A DNA stretch of 64,000 nucleotides from Acetivibrio sp. MSJd-27. Lineage in GTDB: Bacteria; Bacillota; Clostridia; UMGS1840; HGM11507. This document shows positions 36,413 to 45,047 of this stretch, piece after piece. Positions within the stretch are counted from its first letter, which is position 1; every line of letters begins with the position of its first letter. The position numbers and the translations under genes were made by a program. The stretch covers positions 124,001 to 188,000 of the forward strand of contig NZ_JAHLPV010000001.1 in assembly GCF_018918095.1 (NCBI RefSeq), written 5' to 3'. Below the pieces are notes generated by a model. The model made no database searches, had not been told where the DNA came from, and saw nothing but the letters and a program-made list of their open reading frames with translations.

Positions 36413-37141
36413 ATGAAAAAATTTTTGAAAGCACTTATGATATTCACCATGTTTCTAACCGTTGGCGTGACTGCTCTGGCAATCTGGAAGGGAGACACCA
36501 TTATCGCGGCGGTCAATTCACTGCAGTACCAAAATTATACAAAAGAAGAACTGACGCAGAAAATTCAGGAAAATGATCAGAAACTGAAAGCAGAGATTGC
36601 GAAGTACACAGGCGGCGCTCCCCTGCGTGAACTCTCAGAGGAAGAGCAGGCGCAGATAGAACGCGGAGAAACCACTTATGAAGAGGTTTACGAAAAAATT
36701 CTGAATGAAATCAATCAGGCAGAACGGGAGAATCTGGAAAAGGACAATCCTTCCCAGCCGGAACAGAGTGATGGAAACCCTGTCCCGCCTGTCTCTCCGG
36801 CAAAAGCGATCACAGATAAATACATCGCAAAAATGTACGGCTTGAAAAGCAAATATGTCGGACAGCTGGACGCCTGTATTGCACAGGCGATCTCGGAGTA
36901 TAAATCCCTCCCCAAAGAAGAACATACCAGCGCGTCCAAGCGCTCTATCATGTCCAAATACATGGGGCAGATGGCTGGTCTGGAAAGCGCCTGCGACACG
37001 GAGGTAAACAGTGTTCTTTCCTCTTTGGAAAGAGAGCTGAAAGAAATCGGCGCGGATACCTCTATCCTCCAGACAATACGCAGTGCCTACGCAAACGAAA
37101 AAAGCATGAAAATTGCCTATTACATGGCTACATACGGTTGA
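36413..37141 (+). CDS. Exported or membrane-anchored helical protein, unknown function
   Basis: A 242-residue protein not recognised as a named family. A single hydrophobic segment (about 5-25, LKALMIFTMFLTVGVTALAIW) acts as signal or anchor. The rest is hydrophilic and strongly helical: a Glu/Lys/Gln-rich stretch (about 40-125, likely coiled coil), a Pro/Ser linker (about 120-140, PSQPEQSDGNPVPPVSP), then a second helical region with SKYVGQLDACIAQAISEYKS and SKYMGQMAGLESACDTEVNS, which look like two copies of one helix motif. AAGGAG is ideally placed. It is followed by a terminator, so it is probably monocistronic. Confidence 0.7.
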   Translation: MKKFLKALMIFTMFLTVGVTALAIWKGDTIIAAVNSLQYQNYTKEELTQKIQENDQKLKAEIAKYTGGAPLRELSEEEQAQIERGETTYEEVYEKILNEINQAERENLEKDNPSQPEQSDGNPVPPVSPAKAITDKYIAKMYGLKSKYVGQLDACIAQAISEYKSLPKEEHTSASKRSIMSKYMGQMAGLESACDTEVNSVLSSLERELKEIGADTSILQTIRSAYANEKSMKIAYYMATYG

Positions 37142-37199
37142 TCTTTTACAGAACACTCGTTTGGGACATTTCCAAAAGAAATACATATACTGATTATGG

Positions 37200-37230
37200 A
37201 ACGGGCGGAATACGATTCCGTCCGTTTTTA
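37200..37230 (+). terminator. Terminator behind the helical protein gene
   Basis: ACGGGCGGAAT / ATTCCGTCCGT with a three-base loop and one G-T pair, followed by TTTTT. It ends only about 20 bases before the next start codon. Confidence 0.75.
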
Positions 37231-37252
37231 ATCTCATTTTGGAGTGAGCCAA

Positions 37253-37573
37253 ATGTCTATGAATATCTTTAACTGTATGAATGGCGAGGCCGTTTTGATG
37301 AATGAGCAAGTGGATTCCCGGACATTAGAACAAAATTGCTTCTCCCGCTGCTGTGGAAATTGCCGTTTTAGCCACTGTGAAACCCGCGCGGTTTCCAATG
37401 AATCAAACGATACCTCATTGCCTACTCCCACCTGCGCCGCAGTCAATCAGATGAATTTTGACAGAGATTCATCAAATCGTTGCTGTAACAGATGCTGCTG
37501 TCAGAACAGATGCTGCTGCCGGAACAGATGTTGCTGCAATCGTTGCTGCTGCAGGCGCGGATGGTTTTTCTGA
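37253..37573 (+). CDS. Small cysteine-rich protein with CC/CCC repeats
   Basis: A 106-residue protein. The first two thirds contain scattered cysteines (CFSRCCGNC, SHCET); the C-terminus is a run of Arg/Asn-separated cysteine blocks (RCCNRCCCQNRCCC, RNRCCCNRCCCRRGWFF) with 14 cysteines in about 30 residues. GGAG (37241-37244) is 8 bases from the ATG at 37253; an in-frame GTG at 37244 overlaps that site. No family recognised. Possible roles are a spore-coat or surface cross-linked protein or a metal-binding (metallothionein-like) protein; both are inference. It lies between two terminators and so must have its own weak promoter or rely on read-through. Confidence 0.65.
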   Translation: MSMNIFNCMNGEAVLMNEQVDSRTLEQNCFSRCCGNCRFSHCETRAVSNESNDTSLPTPTCAAVNQMNFDRDSSNRCCNRCCCQNRCCCRNRCCCNRCCCRRGWFF

Positions 37574-37613
37574 TAACAAGCATACAATGACAGCGCTTCA
37601 TACAAAACAGTAG

Positions 37614-37650
37614 AAAGTGCAAGCTGCCGGCAACCGGCAGCTTGCACTTT
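37614..37650. terminator. Strong terminator hairpin between convergent genes
   Basis: A perfect 17-bp stem, AAAGTGCAAGCTGCCGG (37614-37630) and its complement (37634-37650), loop CAA. A- and T-rich ends on both sides suit termination of the cysteine-rich gene and the alpha-galactosidase gene. Confidence 0.85.
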
Positions 37651-37673
37651 CAAAATATATGGTTTTTCAGCAG

Positions 37674-39575
37674 CTACACAGTCTTTAAAAAGACAAAGCT
37701 AGCCTTTTTTGAAAAAGTAACCTTTAATTTGCCGTGATCGTCTTCCCATTTGCATTCCGCGTTGCTGTATAATTCCTTAAGCGGCTGAAAGGTTAAGGCG
37801 TAAGTGCAGGTATCTTCCTTTGTCATTTCCCGGAACAGAATGTAATAGCCGCCATCTTCCCCCTCCAGTTGAAACCCAGTAAAAGAAAATCCGTCCGGCT
37901 CATGACCCGCTCGATTTACAATACACTTCGCAATCTGTCCGCGTTCCCTTTTGTAAACCGCAATCAACTCGGACAGCGATGTCACATCCGCTTCCGAAAG
38001 CCGACTCATTTCCATCCACATCAAAGGGTTTCCAACCATCGCGATAGCGAAAAGATATTCAATATCATAGCTGCAAGGCGCGAGAATGGTCTGATACTTA
38101 TCTTGATTGCGCTTATTATTGAGCACTTCAATCTGAAGTTTCTGGGTAGGGATATATTCCGAAAGCTGCCATACGCTTCTGAGCGTCAAATGCGGATAGT
38201 AGGTTCCCCAATCCGTGTATCGGTTTTCCAGAAAAAGATTCCCGTATTTTTTATAGTAGAAATAGCCCAGCCGTTTGCCGTTCGTGATATCAAAATTGAA
38301 AGTGATCTCACCGCCGGTTCTTTCATAGACTGTTTCGATCATTTTGAGCAGACGGGTTTCGGTTATCTTGTTTTCCAGACGGATTCCGTCCAGTTTAAAA
38401 TATCTTGTTCCGTATTTTTGATAAAGACCGGTTATGGTTTGTACATCCTTTTCCCAATTTTTATAATTATCCGCCAAATCAGGCGAAAACCAGAGCCCAA
38501 CCTCAATGGAGGTGTTTTCCAAAGCTTTCAGTCCATTTGGAAACTTTTCTCTGTTCAGCTCCCAGAAATCAAAGTCTACGCCGTAATATCCGCTTCCCCA
38601 CAGGCTACTTTTTTTGACCATGGAATTTTTTGTGGTCCCTGTCTGCCAGCCGTCATCCAGTTGAATCACGTCGACACCCAGCTTTTCCCCTGTCTCTATC
38701 TCACTTTTTAAGAGCTTCTCGCTCACCACTTTATCATTGTTGCAGTCTCCCCATGTATTTGACATGATGTACAGCGAAGATATACTTTTACAGTTTTTCT
38801 TATAATATTCTTTATAATATTTGAGAATGGATTCCTGCCTGCCAACCCCTATGGTATAGCCGTACAGGCTGGTATACTCTTCCGGTTGCCTCACAAGCGC
38901 TTCCAAATCCGGCGCATTGATTCCGATAAAGCAGTCCCTTACGATTTCAATGGTTCCATTTGTTTCTTCCACACTGTCAGCGAGAGAGGGGGAATCTTTT
39001 ACAATACAAATACATGGATCCTCCGCAGGATTGCTGAGGACAAATACATTGCCTGAAATGCTTTTTCGGGTCAAAACCATATACTCGTTTTCGGTGACCG
39101 TATTGCAGTCATAATCGGTGACAGTATTCAAGGCCGCGCTCTTTATTTTCAGTTCACAAGCGGGAATGTCAAGCTTATCAAGATAAGCTCCTCCATTTTT
39201 CAGTTCCCCTTTTATCCGATACTGGAAAGTGAGAAAGGGGGAATTGTCACTGACGCTTATCTCAAGAAGGATTCCTTTCCCGTCTGCCTCCCACTGCACA
39301 AGCGCTTTCAGCCGCCCTTCGGAGAGACTGTCTTCGGGACACAGAGAGAAAGATATCTTGCACTGGCTCTTCTCATACGGGAAATCCGAAAAAGCATTCC
39401 AATCCTCTTTTTGATTTTTTTCATTTTTCCACTTTTTATTGTGTTTTTTGTCCAAAAGCCAGATACCGCACAGAATGTTATCCCTACATTCAAATTTTCG
39501 TTCTATAAGATTATTACCTATCAAAAGGATATTTTTATCCAGTTCCAGATAGCAGTTTTTCCATTCTTTCCTCAT
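37674..39575 (-). CDS. GH36-like alpha-galactosidase (clan GH-D)
   Basis: A 633-residue protein without signal peptide, likely cytoplasmic. An N-terminal beta-rich region (about 1-260) precedes a (beta/alpha)8 barrel with VDVIQLDDGWQTG (about 301-313) and YFKLDGIRLENK (about 392-403), where the Asp in FKLD (about 396) fits the clan GH-D nucleophile. ENRYTDWGTYYPH may carry the acid/base Asp. Substrate is probably an alpha-galactoside such as melibiose or raffinose, but related GH36 members have other activities. The ATG at 39575 is preferred since AGGTGATT is upstream. It is divergent from an AraC regulator that probably controls it; no transporter is adjacent. Confidence 0.78.
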   Translation of the reverse strand: MRKEWKNCYLELDKNILLIGNNLIERKFECRDNILCGIWLLDKKHNKKWKNEKNQKEDWNAFSDFPYEKSQCKISFSLCPEDSLSEGRLKALVQWEADGKGILLEISVSDNSPFLTFQYRIKGELKNGGAYLDKLDIPACELKIKSAALNTVTDYDCNTVTENEYMVLTRKSISGNVFVLSNPAEDPCICIVKDSPSLADSVEETNGTIEIVRDCFIGINAPDLEALVRQPEEYTSLYGYTIGVGRQESILKYYKEYYKKNCKSISSLYIMSNTWGDCNNDKVVSEKLLKSEIETGEKLGVDVIQLDDGWQTGTTKNSMVKKSSLWGSGYYGVDFDFWELNREKFPNGLKALENTSIEVGLWFSPDLADNYKNWEKDVQTITGLYQKYGTRYFKLDGIRLENKITETRLLKMIETVYERTGGEITFNFDITNGKRLGYFYYKKYGNLFLENRYTDWGTYYPHLTLRSVWQLSEYIPTQKLQIEVLNNKRNQDKYQTILAPCSYDIEYLFAIAMVGNPLMWMEMSRLSEADVTSLSELIAVYKRERGQIAKCIVNRAGHEPDGFSFTGFQLEGEDGGYYILFREMTKEDTCTYALTFQPLKELYSNAECKWEDDHGKLKVTFSKKASFVFLKTV

Positions 39576-39593
39576 GATAATCACCTCACCGTT

Positions 39594-39622
39594 ATTCTAG
39601 CACACCCCCATCCGTGACGCAA
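39594..39622 (-). promoter_or_regulatory. Possible promoter of the alpha-galactosidase gene
   Basis: Minus-strand TTGCGT (39617-39622), 17-base spacer, TAGAAT (39594-39599). The start would fall very close to the ribosome binding site, so this is tentative. A nearby imperfect palindrome TCTTAT...ATAAGA (about 39622-39648) could bind the AraC protein. Confidence 0.35.
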
Positions 39623-39663
39623 TCTTATTATTTTCACACATATAAGAATATTAACATTTTAGC

Positions 39664-39692
39664 TTGTATTAAAAACACTGCTATGTTAAAAT
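39664..39692 (+). promoter_or_regulatory. Promoter of the araC-type gene
   Basis: TTGTAT (39664-39669), 17-base spacer, TAAAAT (39687-39692), about 28 bases ahead of the start codon. Confidence 0.6.
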
Positions 39693-39719
39693 ATTTTAAA
39701 AAGAGAAAGGGGATGCGCT

Positions 39720-40619
39720 ATGAAAAATACAACAAAAGATCCTGATCCGGAATACAGCGTTTCCAAGGTAGCGAACAGCAACGGCGGAAAAACGAATCCC
39801 TCCCCACAAGATGGGGAATCTCTTGCTTTCCGTTATAATGCTTATTATCCGCTTGTTCTGGATGAGGCAAAAGAATTGCCCCTCTATATTGCGGTGATCG
39901 GGGTCATCGAAAAGGAAAACGGTATTTTCAGGCCCAAAGGCATTGAGCACTATCAGCTTTTATTCACAAAATCAGGGGAAGGAACGGCTGTGACGCAGCA
40001 GGGCGTCCTATCCGCAAAGGAACATTCGGTCTTTCTCATCCCCCCCAACACCGCCCATAATTACAGGGGAAAAGTCAATCCGTGGAAAACATACTGTATC
40101 ACCTTCAACGGGATTGCCGCCCAGCATATTTTAAAAAATGAAACCGGTGTATTCCGCCTTGCCAATTTTGATTTATATGAAACGATGTTTTTCAATATTT
40201 TAGAATGTAAAAACAAGGAGGATTTTATCTATAAATCCTCAGGTCTTTTGTATCCCCTCTTGCTTCAGCTCAAAAAAGATATTTTGTCAAAAGGGACCAG
40301 AAAAGAAAAAACAAATGAAGTGATAAAATACATGGAGGAAAATTATAACCGACAAATAACCCTTCCGGAATTAGCTCGCATTGCCAACCTTACACCCCAG
40401 AGTTTTTGCAGAAGCTTTAAAAGCACCTATAAGGTCCGTCCTTTTGAATATATCACCCTTCTGCGCATTCAAAAGGCCAAAGAACTTTTAACCGCGAACC
40501 GCGAGCTTTCCATAAGCGAAATCAGTCGAATCGTCGGCTACAGTTCAGCGAGTTATTTTGGAATGCTGTTTAAAAAATACGAAAAGATAACACCCGAAAC
40601 CTTTCGGGAATTTAACTGA
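39720..40619 (+). CDS. AraC-family transcriptional regulator
   Basis: A 299-residue regulator. The N-terminal half carries a cupin-like sugar-sensing domain (about 70-130; HYQLLFTKSGEGTAVTQQG, HSVFLIPPNTAHNYRG). The C-terminal ~100 residues hold the two helix-turn-helix units: ITLPELARIANLTPQSFCRS followed by F....YKVRPFEYIT, and LSISEISRIVGYSSASYFGM followed by FKKYEKITPETFREF. AAAGGGG precedes the ATG. It is divergent from the GH36-like gene, so it probably activates it in response to an alpha-galactoside. Confidence 0.92.
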   Translation: MKNTTKDPDPEYSVSKVANSNGGKTNPSPQDGESLAFRYNAYYPLVLDEAKELPLYIAVIGVIEKENGIFRPKGIEHYQLLFTKSGEGTAVTQQGVLSAKEHSVFLIPPNTAHNYRGKVNPWKTYCITFNGIAAQHILKNETGVFRLANFDLYETMFFNILECKNKEDFIYKSSGLLYPLLLQLKKDILSKGTRKEKTNEVIKYMEENYNRQITLPELARIANLTPQSFCRSFKSTYKVRPFEYITLLRIQKAKELLTANRELSISEISRIVGYSSASYFGMLFKKYEKITPETFREFN

Positions 40620-40623
40620 ACGC

Positions 40624-40662
40624 AAAAAAGAGAAATCCAGGTTCAATGGATTTCTCTTTTTT
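40624..40662. terminator. Bidirectional terminator
   Basis: AAAAAAGAGAAATCCA (40624-40639) pairs with TGGATTTCTCTTTTTT (40647-40662) around a 7-nt loop; it serves the araC-type gene and the convergent SLH gene. Confidence 0.85.
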
Positions 40663-40663
40663 C

Positions 40664-43153
40664 TCATCTTCCGATCACTACGACTCGGACCCTTCCGCCG
40701 TTTTTTTCCGCCTTATCGTAATAGGCATAAATAGATTTTCCAGTGACCTGAACCGCTTCGCTCAGCGGCAGCACCATATACTTCAAATAACTATCAACCT
40801 GATATACCACCACGTCGGAAGCCAGCTTCAGCCGCTCGCCGTCTAAGGTTTCCAGATAGGTTTCCGTCAGTTTGCCGATCGTTCCCTTAACGCCGGAAAG
40901 ATTGGTCATACTCTCCACCCTGCCGCCGCTTAACACAAACTTTGCCGCCTGGCCGGAGCGGATAGAGTAAGCCATATTGGAGGTGTTCAGCGTGGTGGAG
41001 GTTCCGCCGATATCATACGTATAGCTCCCGCTGACCGAATTTCCGGACAGATTGCTTTTGGCATAGGTAATCATGCCATACTCATACATATCGCCGGTAA
41101 CATCCTTCAGAATCATGGACACAATTCTCCCTTGGGCGTCCCTCTCAGCATACAGCACGGAGGAAGAACTTAACTGTACCCCGTCCAGTCTCTGCGGAAA
41201 CACAGTGACATAAGCGGAAACGGCGGAACTGTCCGTGGTGCTGACATCCAGAATACTGACATTACCGGCCAGGGTAAAATTTCCGATTTTCATCCCGTCC
41301 GCATCCACCGTGCCGGAAACCGACGCGGAATCCTCCAGCTTGCTCACGGCTGCTGTTCCGTTCTCATAGACCGCTTTCACCACACTGTTCTTATAGCTGG
41401 AATAATCGGTTTTGGTCACCAGCTCATAGGCGGAACCGTCCGGTGCCACCAGACTGATATAATTGGAGGAATAGGTCTCCCCGTTGGTGTTGGTGAAGCT
41501 CTTCTTCCCGCTGGCCGTCATATAGCCGTAAATATCCTTGTCCAGAACGGAGGGGGAGACGACATCCGCGATTTGTCCGGTTTTTCCGATCAGAAGCGTG
41601 ACCGTGTCGCCATATTTAAAGCTTCCGTTGGAGGAAAGGGCGTTAAATGCAGATACCCCTTCCAGCTCATAGGTCACGCCCGAGACAACCACACTGGTGG
41701 GCAGATCCTTGTTGGGGGTTGCCTTCTCATAGATGCCGGTAATCTTTTTGGAGTATGCCAGAACCATATTTAAATCTTTGGCATAGTAAGCAATGTCATA
41801 GGGCTGAATCTCGCTTAAAGAGGATTTTTCCCCGTCCCGGGTGACGGCCGGCGAGGAAGCGCGGAAGGAATCCGCCCAGTTATCCCCTCTCACCGTGACA
41901 GGGCCCTGCACATTGCCGTCCTCGATGCTGACATATTCAATTTCGCCGTTTAAATCTCTTCGCACATAAATGATATCTCCCAGCGAGAGGGAGGATTTCA
42001 GTGCGCCGAAAGTCGATTTCTGATTCTCCTTGTAGGCGGTGTCGCTGTCCAGGATATTCAGTTCACTCATGGTGCCGTTCTTGTATGTGATCACGGTATT
42101 GTCCAATCTGGAATAAACAATGTATTGCTCCAGACGGTTCACATCGATTTCGGTGCTTCCGCTCCCGCCTGCATAGAGAAAAGCGTATTCCACCGTTCCG
42201 GCAGAATTGGCATAGGTTTTCAGCGTATAACCGCTCTTGGCGCTGGCGACCAGATCCTTGTAAGTCGCCTTCTGAGATTTATAGTAGGTGGTCAGGTTCT
42301 CGTCAATGTTCAATATTTTGCCGTCCAGTACCATATCGGAACCGATGGTTCCCGTGACGCTATAGCTTTGCACATTCTGGGAATAGGGACTGAAATAGAG
42401 GAGATCCTCCTTGTTTTTCAAGACGATATCCCCCTTCTCGCCCACATGAGAGGTATCGAAATTTGCGTCAATGTCATAGGTCCCGCTGGAGGTGTAGATC
42501 TTTCCGCCATTGATGGAGGGATCCTGCCAGGTTGTTGCAATCAGAGTGACATTCTCAATGATTTCGCAGTCGAAAACCGAAATATATTTTTCAGAACTGC
42601 CCTTTTTCTTCGTGTTCAAGAGATTGTATACCAGGTTCATCACATCGCTTCGGGTGAGCACATCACCGATATTCTTGCCCACGCCCTGCGTCAGCTTCAG
42701 GTTGTTGGCAAGCCCAACCTGTCCGTAAGGCCAGGAGGATCCGAAATCATCATTGGTATAGCCCAAAAGCTTTAGGAATATGGTGACCGCTTCCTCATAA
42801 GTCACATTGTTTTCCGGACGGAAGGTGGAATCCTCATAGCCGTTCACCAGCTTGTTGGACACCGCCAGTTGAATATAGGGCGCCGCCCAATGGCTGTAAG
42901 AGACATCGTAAAAGGGGGAAACCGTCATGCCCGCCGCTACCGCGTTCCGGTAATCCGACGCGGCAATGGCGATTTTCGTGAACTCCGCCCTTGTCACATT
43001 GTCATACAGACGAAAATTCCCGTCCGGATCTCCCTTCATGATATCCAGCGCGGATACCAGCCAGGTCAAATCGCTTGGTTCCTCTGCCGCCGCGGGCAGA
43101 CAGCCCGCTGTCATCAGCAGAATCAAAAGAAGACTGATTATTTTTTTTCTCAT
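40664..43153 (-). CDS. SLH-domain surface protein, last gene of the export operon
   Basis: An 829-residue exported protein. The signal peptide ends near residue 23 (MTAGCLPAAAEE; the Cys could also be a weak lipobox). SLH repeats follow (about 30-180; WLVSALDIMKGDPDGNFRLY, YSHWAAPYIQLAVSNKLVNG, LANNLKLTQGVGKNIGD). The remainder is beta-rich with repeated threonine/tyrosine motifs and no catalytic signature. It resembles the 1031-residue SLH protein at 21975-25070. It starts 11 bases behind the permease gene, so it is cotranscribed with a MacA/MacB-like exporter. A role as its wall-anchored partner or cargo is inference. Confidence 0.85.
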   Translation of the reverse strand: MRKKIISLLLILLMTAGCLPAAAEEPSDLTWLVSALDIMKGDPDGNFRLYDNVTRAEFTKIAIAASDYRNAVAAGMTVSPFYDVSYSHWAAPYIQLAVSNKLVNGYEDSTFRPENNVTYEEAVTIFLKLLGYTNDDFGSSWPYGQVGLANNLKLTQGVGKNIGDVLTRSDVMNLVYNLLNTKKKGSSEKYISVFDCEIIENVTLIATTWQDPSINGGKIYTSSGTYDIDANFDTSHVGEKGDIVLKNKEDLLYFSPYSQNVQSYSVTGTIGSDMVLDGKILNIDENLTTYYKSQKATYKDLVASAKSGYTLKTYANSAGTVEYAFLYAGGSGSTEIDVNRLEQYIVYSRLDNTVITYKNGTMSELNILDSDTAYKENQKSTFGALKSSLSLGDIIYVRRDLNGEIEYVSIEDGNVQGPVTVRGDNWADSFRASSPAVTRDGEKSSLSEIQPYDIAYYAKDLNMVLAYSKKITGIYEKATPNKDLPTSVVVSGVTYELEGVSAFNALSSNGSFKYGDTVTLLIGKTGQIADVVSPSVLDKDIYGYMTASGKKSFTNTNGETYSSNYISLVAPDGSAYELVTKTDYSSYKNSVVKAVYENGTAAVSKLEDSASVSGTVDADGMKIGNFTLAGNVSILDVSTTDSSAVSAYVTVFPQRLDGVQLSSSSVLYAERDAQGRIVSMILKDVTGDMYEYGMITYAKSNLSGNSVSGSYTYDIGGTSTTLNTSNMAYSIRSGQAAKFVLSGGRVESMTNLSGVKGTIGKLTETYLETLDGERLKLASDVVVYQVDSYLKYMVLPLSEAVQVTGKSIYAYYDKAEKNGGRVRVVVIGR

Positions 43154-43164
43154 GCAAACTCCTC

Positions 43165-44343
43165 CTAGTCATACCGCAAAGCTTCAATCGGATTGAGCCG
43201 GGAAGCTTTCTTGGCGGGAAAATATCCAAAGGTGACTCCAATCACCACCGAAACGGAAAAGGCAATGAAAATTGCCGTCATGGAAATCAATACGCTCAAA
43301 TCAAAGAACGTGGTTGCATACGAGGCGGCGATTCCCAAAAGGATGCCGAGAATGCCGCCTATGGCGCTGGTGGTGATCGCCTCCACCACAAACTGGCTCA
43401 TAATATCCCAGGGCTGGGCGCCAAGGGATTTTCGGATACCGATCTCCCTCGTCCGCTCCGTCACCGAAACCAGCATAATATTCATGATGCCGATACCGCC
43501 GACCAGCAGAGAGATACCGGCAACGCCGACCAGCACCATGGTCATCATGCCTGTCATCTCGTTTACCTGCTCCAGGGCTTCCGCCTGATTATAGACGCTG
43601 TATGCGTTGGAGCTGGAATAAACGCTCAAAAGGAAATTGTCGATCACATCCATGGCCTGATCCACCGTGTCCTTGCTGGCCGCGCTGAAATTATAGCTGC
43701 TGACCATAAACATCCGCGCCAGCTTTTGCGCAACGGTATAAGGAATCAAGACCGTATCGTCGGAGGAACCCTCCGTTCCGTTCTGCTTTTCTTCCAGCAC
43801 GCCGACCACTTTGAAGCTGTAACCGTTGATTTTCAAGGTCTGCTCCAGAGGATTCTCCCCCTCGAACAGAGTGTTCGCCAGATACGTGCCAATGACGCAG
43901 TTGTTCTGTTTGGTTTCCACATCCATGTAGGTGAGAAAGCGCCCTGCCTGCACATTGGAATTTTTGACATCCTTATAACATTCATTGACGCCGGTACAGG
44001 TGGTGGAATCCAGATTGGTATCGCCGTTTTTGATTATGACACCCGCCACTGATATCATCGGGCTCATCGCTCCGATCACATCCGGATTGTCATCCACCAG
44101 CTGCTGCATCTGATCCGCAGTCACCGTGCGGTTTCCTCCCCTGCCACGGATGGAGACGGAAATCAGGTTCGTCCCCATGCTCTCGAAGGTGGAAACCATC
44201 TCGTCGCTCATCCCCTGCACAATGCTGACCAATACAATCACCGAAGCCACGCCGATGATGATGCCGAGCATGGTCAGAAAGGAACGCATCTTGCTGCCCA
44301 TCAGGCTTTTCAGTGCAAGAGTAAACGCCTGCTTAATATTCAT
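43165..44343 (-). CDS. MacB-like ABC transporter permease (FtsX domain)
   Basis: A 392-residue permease with the type VII ABC layout: a first helix (about 18-40, SFLTMLGIIIGVASVIVLVS), a large extracellular MacB core domain (about 45-265), and three C-terminal helices (about 270-385) with the FtsX motif GGIGIMNIMLVSVTERTREIG and IRKSLGA. It works with the ATPase whose gene overlaps it by 11 bases and with the HlyD-like protein. Such transporters use mechanotransmission to expel peptides, lipids or antibiotics; the substrate here is unknown. Confidence 0.92.
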   Translation of the reverse strand: MNIKQAFTLALKSLMGSKMRSFLTMLGIIIGVASVIVLVSIVQGMSDEMVSTFESMGTNLISVSIRGRGGNRTVTADQMQQLVDDNPDVIGAMSPMISVAGVIIKNGDTNLDSTTCTGVNECYKDVKNSNVQAGRFLTYMDVETKQNNCVIGTYLANTLFEGENPLEQTLKINGYSFKVVGVLEEKQNGTEGSSDDTVLIPYTVAQKLARMFMVSSYNFSAASKDTVDQAMDVIDNFLLSVYSSSNAYSVYNQAEALEQVNEMTGMMTMVLVGVAGISLLVGGIGIMNIMLVSVTERTREIGIRKSLGAQPWDIMSQFVVEAITTSAIGGILGILLGIAASYATTFFDLSVLISMTAIFIAFSVSVVIGVTFGYFPAKKASRLNPIEALRYD

Positions 44344-45025
44344 ACGTCTCCTCCTTCACCTCGTCCGATATGATTTTCCCATCCTGAATCCGAACCACCC
44401 TCTTAATCTGTGCCGCAATGGAATTGTCGTGGGTGATCAGGACGATGGTGGTCCCCTCCCGGTTAAGCTTTTTCAAAAATTCCAGAACTTCCTTTCCTGT
44501 TTTGGAATCCAGCGCTCCGGTGGGCTCATCGGCAAGAATCACCGGCGGCTCTCCCGCCAGGGCGCGGGCAATGGATACCCTTTGCTGCTGCCCTCCGGAA
44601 AGCTGCGCCGGAAATTTGCTGTGCCGGTCGGCAAGTCCAACCCGCTCCAGAGCCGCCATCGCCATTTCTTTTCGTTTGTCATGGCGGATTCCCCGATAAA
44701 CCAGCGGCAGCTCCACATTCTCCAGCACATTGAGCTTACTGATCAGATTGTACTGCTGAAAGATGAATCCCAGCTCCCTGTTACGTATGGTTGCCAGTTG
44801 CTTTTCATTCATCGTGCTGACATCGGTGCCGTTTAAATAATAGGATCCGGAGGTCGGAATGTCCAGACAGCCAATGATATTCATGCAAGTGGATTTTCCG
44901 GAACCAGAGGAACCGACGATCGCGACAAATTCGCCCTTCTCCACCTGGAAGGAGACACCGTCCAGCGCATGGATCTCGCTGTCCCCATCCAAATAGATCT
45001 TATAGATGTCCTTTAATTCTATCAT
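44333..45025 (-). CDS. MacB/LolD-type ABC transporter ATP-binding protein
   Basis: A 230-residue ATPase with Walker A GSSGSGKST (about 38-46), signature LSGGQQQRV (about 142), Walker B VILADEPTGALDS (about 160) and H-loop ITHDNS (about 197). The sequence is of the MacB/LolD group. Its gene overlaps the permease start and is preceded 22 bases upstream by the membrane-fusion protein gene. Confidence 0.94.
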   Translation of the reverse strand: MIELKDIYKIYLDGDSEIHALDGVSFQVEKGEFVAIVGSSGSGKSTCMNIIGCLDIPTSGSYYLNGTDVSTMNEKQLATIRNRELGFIFQQYNLISKLNVLENVELPLVYRGIRHDKRKEMAMAALERVGLADRHSKFPAQLSGGQQQRVSIARALAGEPPVILADEPTGALDSKTGKEVLEFLKKLNREGTTIVLITHDNSIAAQIKRVVRIQDGKIISDEVKEETYEY

Positions 45026-45047
45026 GAAAGATTACTCCTTTACCGCT

